Shown piece by piece: positions 7,113-12,328 of a stretch of 12,328 bases of DNA. Numbering within the stretch: position 1 is the first letter of the stretch; each line of letters starts with the position of its first letter. The stretch spans positions 1 to 12,328 of the forward strand of contig CALDHX010000033.1 in assembly GCA_937901525.1 (NCBI GenBank). Reading direction: 5' to 3'. The position numbers and the translations under genes are program-made. The notes below the pieces were generated by a model. It made no database searches and was not told the origin of the DNA. It saw only the letters and a program-made list of their open reading frames with translations. This DNA comes from an uncultured Bacteroidales bacterium (GTDB lineage Bacteria; Bacteroidota; Bacteroidia; Bacteroidales; P3).

Positions 7113-8024
7113 ATGAAAAAGAATACTTTAATAATACTACTGATAGGAATGCTTTTTTCTTGTCAAGAATTTTCTGAAAAAAGCAAAGAAAAAACAGAAA
7201 AAAGTAAAGAAAAAAATGAAAAAATCATAGAATTTACAGACTATTACAATAGAGAAGTTAAACTAACACTTAATCCAGAAACTATTATCTCACTCTCACC
7301 CGGAATAACCGAAATCTTATTTGACTTAGGCGTAGGAGAAAAAATAATAGGAAGGACAAAATTTTGTAATTATCCCCCACAAGCCTTAGAAATTCCCTCT
7401 CTTGGAGGAATAACCGATGCAAGTCTTGAACAAATCATATCTCTACAACCTCAAATCGTCATCACCTCCTCAATGGTTAGAAAAGATATGGTAGAAAGCA
7501 TAGAGAAAGCAGGTATAAACATAATCTGCCTACCAGAAAGAAGTAATGTAGAAGGCGTTTTCAACACCTTAGAGATATTAGGAAAGATATTCTCAAAAGA
7601 AGAAATAGCCGACTCTTTAATAAACAATATGAAAGAAGAATTAAACGAGATAAAAACCACCTATCACAACACCTCTAACAAACCAAGCATATATTACGTA
7701 GTAGGATATGGAGCAACAGGCGATTTTACCGCAGGAAAAAACACCTACATCAATGAAATAATAGAACTATCGGGAGGAAAAAACATTGCAAACAAGGTTT
7801 CAAATTGGTCTTATAGTAAAGAAGAATTATTTTCCAATCAACCTGATTACATAATAGTTAGACAAGAAGACTTAAACGACTTCATTAACACTTCTCCTTA
7901 TAAGGATTTAAAAGCTGTAAAAGAGAAAAAAGTATTAGGAATCAACTCTTCATTGATAGATTGCCAAACATGTAGAAGTATATTAGCAATAAAAGAAATT
8001 GCAAGCTTTATTCATCAAAAGTAA
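7113..8024 (+). CDS. BtuF-like periplasmic substrate-binding lipoprotein (cobalamin/metal-chelate ABC uptake family)
   Basis: 303 residues from the ATG at 7113; a TTG seven codons upstream would add a non-signal leader and lies in the promoter. MKKNTLIILLIGMLFSC is a lipoprotein signal with C17 lipidated. Residues 20-41 are a highly charged EKSKEK-rich tether. The rest matches the periplasmic-binding-protein type 2 family used for cobalamin, haem and siderophores: LSPGITEILFDLGVGEKIIG, then FCNYPPQALEIPSLGG, which is close to the corresponding BtuF segment, and later GGKNIAN and the QPDYIIV strand. It should capture ligand for an ABC importer, but no permease or ATPase gene is next to it. Cobalamin is the best guess; haem or siderophore remains possible. 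Its 3' end overlaps the convergent SAM-hydrolase-family gene by 17 nt. Confidence 0.8.
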   Translation: MKKNTLIILLIGMLFSCQEFSEKSKEKTEKSKEKNEKIIEFTDYYNREVKLTLNPETIISLSPGITEILFDLGVGEKIIGRTKFCNYPPQALEIPSLGGITDASLEQIISLQPQIVITSSMVRKDMVESIEKAGINIICLPERSNVEGVFNTLEILGKIFSKEEIADSLINNMKEELNEIKTTYHNTSNKPSIYYVVGYGATGDFTAGKNTYINEIIELSGGKNIANKVSNWSYSKEELFSNQPDYIIVRQEDLNDFINTSPYKDLKAVKEKKVLGINSSLIDCQTCRSILAIKEIASFIHQK

Positions 8025-8811
8025 TCGTTATTGTATCACCTCTTTTAATAGACATAAGACCACTGCAATTGCCTTCCCTTAAAGCAATCTGCAAATAACC
8101 CGAAGAAGAAATAGTAAGCAAAAGCTCACCTATTGCAACATCGGCATAAGAGGAAGAAATCTTAGTAATTTTTCCTATTCCGATTCTGATAACAAAACTT
8201 CTATCCTTTCTAATCTCGTTAAACTCAATGTCTTTTATATTCAAAAAAAGATTTCCATAATTATCCACATAAATAACCTGAGTTTTAATAACCGTATTAT
8301 TATCAGTCAAGATGAAATGAGTTTGAGGCACAAGATTATAGAATTGATTTATCTTTCTGCCTACCTTATCGATTGAATTATTTTCAGCAATCATTTTCGC
8401 AACCTTTGGAAACAAATCCAAGGCTGAAAAGGTATAATAATCCGTTTCATTAAACAAATCAATTTCCACAATCTCTACCGGATCATTACCAAAGACAACA
8501 GAAGGCATACCGTCATCAGTACAGATATAAAACTGATTATTATGTTTAACAGCAAGATAAGGACGAGCCTTAGAATAATTTGTCTCACCCTGTTCGTAAC
8601 TATTAACATCTATAATATGAATACTACCCTCAGGAAACTCACAACAAGCATTTTTTACAATAAAAGCCGTCTTTACAATATCATAATCACAAATGCCATG
8701 CGTTATATCCACCACCAAAACATCATGTATCATTGAATAAAGTCTTCCTTTAACAACACCCACATAATAATCTGATAATCCCCAATCTGTTGTCAATGTT
8801 ATTATCTGCAC
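8008..8811 (-). CDS. SAM hydroxide adenosyltransferase family protein (DUF62, fluorinase/chlorinase superfamily)
   Basis: 267 residues from a GTG start at 8811; no ATG lies upstream in frame and TTDWGLSDYYVG (7-18) is the conserved N terminus. Characterised members split S-adenosylmethionine into adenosine and methionine using water; halogenase relatives use halide. Visible family features are D9 and D14 in the first motif, VVDITHGI (33-40), IHIID with D68, VDNYGNL (182-188) in the C-terminal barrel, and GYLQIALREGNCSG (238-251). Two motifs deviate: the usual DPGVG after the IHIID strand reads DVNSY, and the TFHGRDxFAP block reads TFSALDLFP (127-135), so the usual catalytic His is Ser129. I believe similar substitutions occur in other Bacteroidota members, so activity may differ from archaeal enzymes. 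The gene lies 39 nt after ribD with its own -7 element. Confidence 0.85.
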   Translation of the reverse strand: MQIITLTTDWGLSDYYVGVVKGRLYSMIHDVLVVDITHGICDYDIVKTAFIVKNACCEFPEGSIHIIDVNSYEQGETNYSKARPYLAVKHNNQFYICTDDGMPSVVFGNDPVEIVEIDLFNETDYYTFSALDLFPKVAKMIAENNSIDKVGRKINQFYNLVPQTHFILTDNNTVIKTQVIYVDNYGNLFLNIKDIEFNEIRKDRSFVIRIGIGKITKISSSYADVAIGELLLTISSSGYLQIALREGNCSGLMSIKRGDTITITFDE

Positions 8812-8830
8812 CTTCTGAAAATTTTTTCTA

Positions 8831-8838
8831 CAAAATTA
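8831..8838 (-). promoter_or_regulatory. -7 element for the SAM hydroxide adenosyltransferase gene
   Basis: The minus strand reads TAATTTTG, matching TAnnTTTG, in the 39-nt gap after ribD and 19 nt before the GTG start. A second similar word (TTATTTTG) lies directly upstream. No clear -33 box; read-through from ribD is also possible. Confidence 0.4.
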
Positions 8839-8850
8839 CAAAATAATTCA

Positions 8851-9891
8851 TTAAAAATATTTTGGATTAAGATATAAATTCAAAATATCCTCACCAACCC
8901 TTTCTTGTTTAACAAACCCACAAGTCAATTCAGGAGCCCTCACACCCTGATAAAACATCTTTCCTCCCACAATAACATTTGCCTCGTCCCATAAATCCTC
9001 CTTTAAAAACATATCTATCAAACCTCTTCCACCTTCAAGCACAAGCGAACAAACCTTTTGCTCATAAAGCCTTTCAAGCATTTGAGAAACAAGACTTCCT
9101 TGCTTGCCTATCTTTAAGAAGACATTATTTCCCTCCACAGCTTCCTTCTTATGATTGAGAATAAAAGTCTGCTGACTACCATCAAACACATTATAAGAGC
9201 CCTCAAGCATCAAATCTCTATCATAAACCACTCTTTTAGGATTACGACCATAGAAATGCCTTGCATTAAGTTGAGGATTATCCGACAAAACCGTATTATA
9301 ACCCACCATTATCGCATCTTCCTCAGTCCTTTGCTTATGCACCCACACTCTCATCGCCTCTCCACTAATCCAACTCCCCATTTGCTTTGACTTTGGAGCA
9401 ATAAAACCATCTAAGCTTTGAGCATACTTCAAAATCACATAAGGACGATGAAACTTTTGATTAGTAAAAAACCTTCTATTAAGAAAATACCCCTCCTTTT
9501 CCAACACTCCACTGACTACCTCTACTCCATTATCTTGCAAGAGTTTAATTCCTCCACCATAAACCTTTGGATTAATGTCTTTATTTGCTATCACACATCT
9601 TTTTATTCCACTCTCCACAATCAAATTAGCACAAGGTGGAGTTTTACCCCAATGACAACAAGGCTCCAAATTAACATAAATCGTACTATCTTTCAACAAT
9701 GACTTATCCTTAACCGAAGCAATCGCATTCACTTCTGCATGAGCCTGTCCATATTTCCTATGATAACCCTCTCCAATAATCTGACCTTGATAAACAACAA
9801 CAGCTCCAACTCTCGGATTAGGACTGACATTCCCCCTACCTAACAAAGCTAATTCAAAACAACGTCTTATATATCTTTCATCTTCTTGCAT
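8851..9891 (-). CDS. ribD: Bifunctional riboflavin biosynthesis deaminase/reductase RibD
   Basis: 346 residues, the usual bifunctional length. The N-terminal half (1-145) is the pyrimidine deaminase, with zinc ligands H51 (in HAEVNAI, proton-shuttle E53), C78 (in EPCCHWG) and C87 (in TPPC). The C-terminal half (about 148-346) is the NADPH-dependent 5-amino-6-(5-phosphoribosylamino)uracil reductase, with KYAQSLDGFIA (155-165), GSWISG, DAIMVGYNT and a LEGGRGL segment near the end. Together they do steps two and three of riboflavin synthesis in the cytoplasm. No other rib gene is in the window. The promoter is in the 47-nt gap shared with divergent prmC. Confidence 0.95.
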   Translation of the reverse strand: MQEDERYIRRCFELALLGRGNVSPNPRVGAVVVYQGQIIGEGYHRKYGQAHAEVNAIASVKDKSLLKDSTIYVNLEPCCHWGKTPPCANLIVESGIKRCVIANKDINPKVYGGGIKLLQDNGVEVVSGVLEKEGYFLNRRFFTNQKFHRPYVILKYAQSLDGFIAPKSKQMGSWISGEAMRVWVHKQRTEEDAIMVGYNTVLSDNPQLNARHFYGRNPKRVVYDRDLMLEGSYNVFDGSQQTFILNHKKEAVEGNNVFLKIGKQGSLVSQMLERLYEQKVCSLVLEGGRGLIDMFLKEDLWDEANVIVGGKMFYQGVRAPELTCGFVKQERVGEDILNLYLNPKYF

Positions 9892-9916
9892 AAAGATTTA
9901 AAATTTGTAAATTTGC
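9886..9916 (+). promoter_or_regulatory. prmC promoter (-33 TTG, -7 TAAATTTGC)
   Basis: TTG at 9886-9888, 19 nt, then TAAATTTGC at 9908-9916, a full -7 match. The predicted leader is about 15-20 nt before the ATG at 9939. The -33 box overlaps the first codons of divergent ribD. Confidence 0.6.
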
Positions 9917-9920
9917 ACAA

Positions 9921-9928
9921 CAAAATTA
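9921..9928 (-). promoter_or_regulatory. -7 element for ribD
   Basis: The minus strand reads TAATTTTG, with a TTTG 23 nt upstream (9952-9955), a slightly long spacer. It lies 29 nt before the ribD ATG. No FMN riboswitch is possible in so short a leader. Confidence 0.4.
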
Positions 9929-9938
9929 AAAAAAAGAA

Positions 9939-10802
9939 ATGAGAATAGCATCAAACAAAGTAAAAGATATTATAGACTTTGCCTACAAAGAATTAGAAAC
10001 CATATACGAAAACAACGAAATTCGTACAATGATACACACTCTAATAGAACACTTTACAGGATTTAGTTTAACAAAAATTCTAAGTGAGAAAAACTCTCTA
10101 AGAGTAAGCGAATCGGAACTATTGAAAATCAACTTTGCCATCAAAGACCTCAAAAAAGAAAAACCCCTTCAACAAATAATAGGCTATCAAGACTTCCTTG
10201 ATGTAAGAATAAAAATCACTCCTCACGTCCTAATCCCAAGAGTAGAGACAGAAGAAATCACACAACGCATAATAGAAGAAAACAAACACAAGCCTAAGCT
10301 CAAAATAGCCGATTTATGCTCCGGCAGTGGCTGCATAAGCATAGGACTAAAAAAAGCCCTACCACAAGCCGACATCTATTCCTTTGAATATAGCCAAGAA
10401 GCCATAAAGACAAGTCAAGACAACGCCCTCTTAAACTCCACTCCAATCAACATAATACACACAAACCTCTTAGAAGACGAAACAAAAGACCAAAACTACG
10501 ACATAATCGTATCGAATCCCCCATACGTAAGAGAGAGTGAAAAAGCATTAATGAAAAATAACGTCCTTTGCTACGAACCAAGCCTTGCACTCTTTGTAAG
10601 CGATGAAGACCCATTGATATTTTACAAAAAAATATTAGACTTTTGTGAGAGAAATCTAAGAAAAAACGGCATTCTCTACATAGAAATCAACGAATTTTTA
10701 GCAAAAGAAACAGAATTAATCTATAAAAATAAAGGCTATGAAACCACTGTCTATAAAGACCTTAGAGGAAAAGACAGATTAATCACAGCAAAAAAAGTTT
10801 AA
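9939..10802 (+). CDS. prmC: Peptide chain release factor N5-glutamine methyltransferase
   Basis: 287 residues, family length. It methylates the glutamine of the GGQ motif in release factors RF1 and RF2 using SAM, improving termination. Residues 1-85 form the helical substrate-recognition domain, ending in PLQQIIGYQDF. The class I methyltransferase domain follows: LIPRVETE (98-105), SAM-binding DLCSGSGCISIGL (125-137), an acidic FEYS strand end (149-152) and the catalytic NPPYV (193-197). All expected motifs are present. The start is the first ATG after a full promoter and an A-rich leader with no Shine-Dalgarno, the usual situation in this phylum. The tRNA-Ser promoter begins 7 nt after its stop. 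Confidence 0.95.
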   Translation: MRIASNKVKDIIDFAYKELETIYENNEIRTMIHTLIEHFTGFSLTKILSEKNSLRVSESELLKINFAIKDLKKEKPLQQIIGYQDFLDVRIKITPHVLIPRVETEEITQRIIEENKHKPKLKIADLCSGSGCISIGLKKALPQADIYSFEYSQEAIKTSQDNALLNSTPINIIHTNLLEDETKDQNYDIIVSNPPYVRESEKALMKNNVLCYEPSLALFVSDEDPLIFYKKILDFCERNLRKNGILYIEINEFLAKETELIYKNKGYETTVYKDLRGKDRLITAKKV

Positions 10803-10808
10803 GAAAAA

Positions 10809-10840
10809 TTTGGCAGAATAAAAAATAGTCGTACCTTTGC
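10809..10840 (+). promoter_or_regulatory. tRNA-Ser promoter (TTTG-N19-TACCTTTGC)
   Basis: TTTG at 10809-10812, exactly 19 nt, then TACCTTTGC at 10832-10840: the best full match to the Bacteroidetes housekeeping promoter in the window. The tRNA begins 5 nt after the last base, so the primary transcript should have almost no 5' leader. Confidence 0.75.
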
Positions 10841-10844
10841 ACAC

Positions 10845-10932
10845 GGAAAGTTGGCAGAGTGGTCGAATGCGGCGGTCTTGAAAACCGTTGATCTTCACGG
10901 GTCCGGGGGTTCGAATCCCTCACTTTCCGCCA
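10845..10932 (+). tRNA. tRNA-Ser (anticodon UGA), CCA encoded
   Basis: The acceptor arms GGAAAGT (10845-10851) and ACTTTCC (10922-10928) pair fully, followed by discriminator G and encoded CCA. The anticodon stem GCGGT/ACCGT encloses loop CTTGAAA, so the anticodon is TGA and reads UCA and other UCN serine codons. The long variable arm (GATC...GGTC) is typical of class II serine tRNA. The T arm is GGGGG-TTCGAAT-CCCTC with one G-U pair. tRNA-Ser 3' ends are frequent integration targets, which fits the change in character to the right. Confidence 0.97.
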
Positions 10933-10935
10933 AAG

Positions 10936-10969
10936 AAAAAGGAGATGAAAAAAAATCATCTCCTTTTTT
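10936..10969. terminator. Strong bidirectional intrinsic terminator
   Basis: A 13-bp perfect stem, AAAAAGGAGATGA (10936-10948) with TCATCTCCTTTTT (10956-10968), has a 7-nt A loop and T-runs on both strands. It begins 4 nt after the tRNA CCA and would end the tRNA transcript on plus and the 191-residue gene on minus. The stop codon of that minus gene (10956-10958) lies inside the stem. Confidence 0.85.
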
Positions 10970-11531
10970 CGTTTTCACAAGAGGCTATCCTCTGCTCATA
11001 AAGCTCAATCGCCTTCTTCCCCTTCTCCAATTCAGCCTTCAAACCATCTAACTTAACTTCTATTTCAAGCATATAAGACTTCAACTTCCGTTTCCTATCC
11101 TCTGAAACATTAGTTACAACAAATCCACAACCATTCCTCTGCAAAATTTCACTCAACTCCTCAACTCTTTCATCACTCCCTAAAAAACTTTCCTTATTCT
11201 TTGGACAGAGATTATTATTCAACCGCTTCTTACGCCCCTGAGAATTGCGATATTTCTTAAAAACAATGTTTTGTTTATCATAATCCAAACCAAGAAGAAA
11301 ACCAATTCTTATTAAATCAGCATCAGAAATCACATCTTTAAAACCAATATCACACTTCTTAATCTCACCTTTAAAAAACCCGGAAACAACATTAATCTCA
11401 ACATCACTGGAAGAATATTTTTTAAGCCATTCCTCACACACTTCTTTAAGCAAAGCCTCATGCCAAACTATATCATTTGGCACAATCCTTTCTTTATCCT
11501 TCTCTTTAACCTTATCCTCTGCTTCTGACAT
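10956..11531 (-). CDS. Unrecognised 191-residue charged protein with C-terminal coiled coil
   Basis: I do not recognise this protein. It has no signal peptide or membrane segment. Residues 1-16 are highly charged (MSEAEDKVKEKDKERI). Residues 20-125 contain mixed helix/strand sequence with a basic stretch (about 92-107, including RNSQGRKKRLNN) that could contact nucleic acid. Residues about 144-190 show heptad spacing and look like a coiled coil (LKSYMLEIEVKLDGLKAELE onward), suggesting self-association. The ATG at 11531 follows AAGGAGGAGGTT, a strong Shine-Dalgarno unlike the chromosomal genes to the left. The gene ends in the terminator shared with tRNA-Ser and diverges from the helix-turn-helix/initiator pair. 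I infer an accessory protein of an integrated element. It is not an obvious integrase or classic repressor. Confidence 0.7.
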   Translation of the reverse strand: MSEAEDKVKEKDKERIVPNDIVWHEALLKEVCEEWLKKYSSSDVEINVVSGFFKGEIKKCDIGFKDVISDADLIRIGFLLGLDYDKQNIVFKKYRNSQGRKKRLNNNLCPKNKESFLGSDERVEELSEILQRNGCGFVVTNVSEDRKRKLKSYMLEIEVKLDGLKAELEKGKKAIELYEQRIASCENEKRR

Positions 11532-11533
11532 AA

Positions 11534-11543
11534 CCTCCTCCTT
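11534..11543 (-). promoter_or_regulatory. Strong Shine-Dalgarno of the 191-residue gene
   Basis: The minus strand reads AAGGAGGAGG just 2 nt before the ATG, with the first AGGAGG at ideal spacing. Most chromosomal starts in this window have no such sequence. Confidence 0.7.
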
Positions 11544-11630
11544 AAATTTAACAAACTGATAATCACTTCCTTAAAAACAAAAACTTTATTAATTTTCTTT
11601 TTTTTCCTTAAAAACTTCCTTACGAGGTTA

Positions 11631-11638
11631 CAAAATTA
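11631..11638 (-). promoter_or_regulatory. Possible -7 element for the 191-residue gene
   Basis: The minus strand reads TAATTTTG, matching TAnnTTTG, about 100 nt before the ATG at 11531. No -33 box is visible. The leader it would create contains four TAAGGA words (minus-strand starts at 11622, 11610, 11573 and 11544). The rest of 11532-11807 is AT-rich and non-coding as far as I can see. Confidence 0.35.
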
Positions 11639-11733
11639 CTGCTTTTTATTCCATACTACCTAATTTTTTCTCATATTTATTTTACAATTCTTAACAAAAC
11701 GCCTTATTTTCTTTCTCAACTTCTTGTTTAAGT

Positions 11734-11765
11734 AAAGTTTTGTAAATCGTTATTTTTAAAACTTT
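11734..11765. promoter_or_regulatory. Dyad upstream of the helix-turn-helix gene (candidate operator)
   Basis: AAAGTTTT (11734-11741) and AAAACTTT (11758-11765) form a perfect 8-bp inverted repeat with a 16-nt spacer, ending 6 nt before the -7 element. The position over the expected -33 region suits an operator. The sequence is AT-rich, so chance is possible. Confidence 0.35.
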
Positions 11766-11771
11766 TACAAC

Positions 11772-11780
11772 TATCTTTGC
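11772..11780 (+). promoter_or_regulatory. -7 element for the helix-turn-helix/initiator pair
   Basis: TATCTTTGC matches TAnnTTTGC, 27 nt before the ATG at 11808. No TTTG lies at the standard -33 distance (the nearest, at 11739-11742, is 29 nt away), which would fit an activated or repressed promoter. Confidence 0.5.
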
Positions 11781-11807
11781 ACCACAAACCAATTAAATAT
11801 TTAAGAC

Positions 11808-11987
11808 ATGAAAAGAACATCAGAAGTATTAAGAGAATTGGACATTTCTTATTCCACTCTCTATCGCATTCGCAGAAAACTGAATATGTTTTCCGTTTCA
11901 AAAAGACAAAAGATATTTTACACACAAAAAGACATTGAATTAATAAAAGACGAATTAAGAAAGGAGAACTCATGCCACATTTCATAG
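11808..11987 (+). CDS. Small MerR/excisionase-like helix-turn-helix protein (59 residues)
   Basis: ATG at 11808, TAG at 11985-11987. The sequence MKRTSEVLRELDISYSTLYR begins a MerR-type (HTH_17-like) fold: a first helix, a turn at DIS, a recognition helix (STLYRIRRKL), a basic wing (about 30-36), then FYTQKDIELIKDEL, matching the closing YxxxDIxxI helix of such domains. With no effector domain, it resembles excisionases and small regulators of phages, plasmids and integrative elements. It overlaps the next gene by 16 nt, so the two are probably translated together. It follows a -7 element and a candidate dyad operator. Excisionase, repressor or copy-control roles are all possible. Confidence 0.75.
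   Translation: MKRTSEVLRELDISYSTLYRIRRKLNMFSVSKRQKIFYTQKDIELIKDELRKENSCHIS
11961..11966 (+). promoter_or_regulatory. Shine-Dalgarno of the initiator-like gene, inside the upstream gene
   Basis: AAGGAG lies 5 nt before the ATG at 11972, inside the last codons of the helix-turn-helix gene. It decides the start of the downstream gene and points to translational coupling. Confidence 0.7.
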
Positions 11988-12328
11988 TTGATTTAGAGGT
12001 TATCAGAAGTTTGGAAGTTAGCCTTAGAAAAAAATTAAAGCCTGAGGAGATTTTGCTTGTCAGCTACATCAAAAGTTTCCCTAAGGGTTATTATGGAAGC
12101 AAAGAAAAATTAGCTGTTATTCTTAGAATAAGTGTTTCAAAAGTCTATGAAATTTTGAAATTTTTCAAAGAAAAAAACATTTTTATTCAAGAAAAAAAGA
12201 AAATTTTCTTTGATTTTAAAATTCCACAGTATGGAGTCAACCCTCCACAGCGTGGAGACAACCCTCCACAGTATGGAGTCGACACTCCACAGTATGGAGA
12301 CAATAATAATATATATAATAATAAATAT
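11972..12328 (+). CDS. Probable replication initiator with winged-helix N terminus (C terminus cut by window edge)
   Basis: The frame is open from the ATG at 11972 to the window end (119 residues). Residues 10-82 look like a winged helix: helix KLKPEEILLVSYIKSFP, then GSKEKLAVIL, a recognition helix SVSKVYEILKFFKEKN and a wing FIQEKKKIFFDFK. This is the layout of N-terminal DNA-binding domains of phage and plasmid replication initiators. Residues 85-110 are a repeated Pro/Gln/Gly linker with four PQ(Y/R)G units, encoded by the 21-bp repeats at 12223-12306, followed by an Asn/Tyr-rich run encoded by pure A/T. Lambda O has the same plan: DNA-binding domain, linker containing the origin iterons, C-terminal helicase-loader-binding domain. 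The C-terminal part is not visible. A transcription regulator with operators in its own gene is the main alternative. Confidence 0.6.
   Translation, partial: MPHFIVDLEVIRSLEVSLRKKLKPEEILLVSYIKSFPKGYYGSKEKLAVILRISVSKVYEILKFFKEKNIFIQEKKKIFFDFKIPQYGVNPPQRGDNPPQYGVDTPQYGDNNNIYNNKY
12223..12306 (+). repeat. Four 21-bp tandem iteron-like repeats, each with an internal dyad
   Basis: Units start at 12223, 12244, 12265 and 12286. Each contains TCCACAG(TA or CG)TGGAG, whose arms TCCA/TGGA are inverted; unit 2 has perfect 6-bp arms (CTCCAC/GTGGAG). The 21-bp period is two helical turns, putting all sites on one face of the DNA. The repeats keep the reading frame of the surrounding gene. The last unit degenerates into the A/T run. 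Confidence 0.85.
12302..12328 (+). other. Pure A/T tract after the iterons (candidate unwinding element of an origin)
   Basis: All 27 bases from 12302 to the window end are A or T, beginning within the last repeat unit. In iteron origins such an AT-rich region next to the repeats is where the duplex opens. It may continue past the edge. Confidence 0.5.

Noticed and set aside
9151..9702. Two plus-strand ORFs inside ribD
   Set aside because: They are antisense shadows of a full-length, motif-complete RibD.
10851..11051. Plus-strand ORF of 66 codons beginning MAEWSNAAVLK
   Set aside because: It is a read-through of the tRNA-Ser gene and its terminator; this peptide is a common false call over serine tRNA genes.
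11728..11985. Minus-strand ORF of 85 codons opposite the helix-turn-helix gene
   Set aside because: It lies antisense to a better supported gene with promoter, coupling and family resemblance, and would itself cover the promoter and dyad.
12223..12306. CRISPR array reading of the 21-bp repeats
   Set aside because: The units are directly adjacent without spacers, keep the reading frame and carry dyads; there are no cas genes.

Overview
The window reads as a low-GC member of the Bacteroidota. Several genes are preceded by the Bacteroidetes -7 element (TAnnTTTG, often with a trailing C), chromosomal start codons mostly lack Shine-Dalgarno sequences, and the left-edge gene carries the start of a type IX secretion (T9SS) sorting domain. 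Lipoprotein signals and a Bacteroidetes-style SAM hydroxide adenosyltransferase agree. I do not assign a genus.

Positions 1-10802 look like ordinary chromosome. From the left there is a T9SS-secreted protein cut by the window edge (minus), then a minus-strand cluster running clc (two CBS domains) - asd - PagL-like lipid A deacylase with gaps of 15 and 7 nt. Divergent from clc is an exonuclease III gene (plus). A 41-residue lipoprotein and truA follow on minus, a solitary BtuF-like lipoprotein on plus, a SAM hydroxide adenosyltransferase and ribD on minus, and prmC on plus. These are metabolic and maintenance genes: aspartate-family amino acids, riboflavin, tRNA pseudouridylation, release-factor methylation, AP-site repair, anion transport and outer-membrane remodelling.

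A tRNA-Ser(UGA) with encoded CCA and a very good promoter sits at 10845-10932, followed by a strong bidirectional terminator. To its right the character changes. There is an unrecognised 191-residue coiled-coil-ended protein (minus) with a strong AAGGAGG site, a 276-nt divergent regulatory region, a 59-residue MerR/excisionase-like helix-turn-helix protein, and overlapping it by 16 nt a protein with a probable winged-helix N terminus that runs off the right edge. This looks like the start of an integrated element (prophage, ICE or similar) beside the tRNA gene, although no integrase or second attachment site is visible.

The most striking signal is inside that last gene. Four in-frame 21-bp repeats (12223-12306), each with an internal dyad, are followed at once by 27 bases of pure A/T. 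The arrangement matches the origin inside the lambda O gene: iterons in the linker of the initiator gene next to an AT-rich unwinding region. I infer an initiator gene carrying its own origin, in a sequence family I do not recognise.
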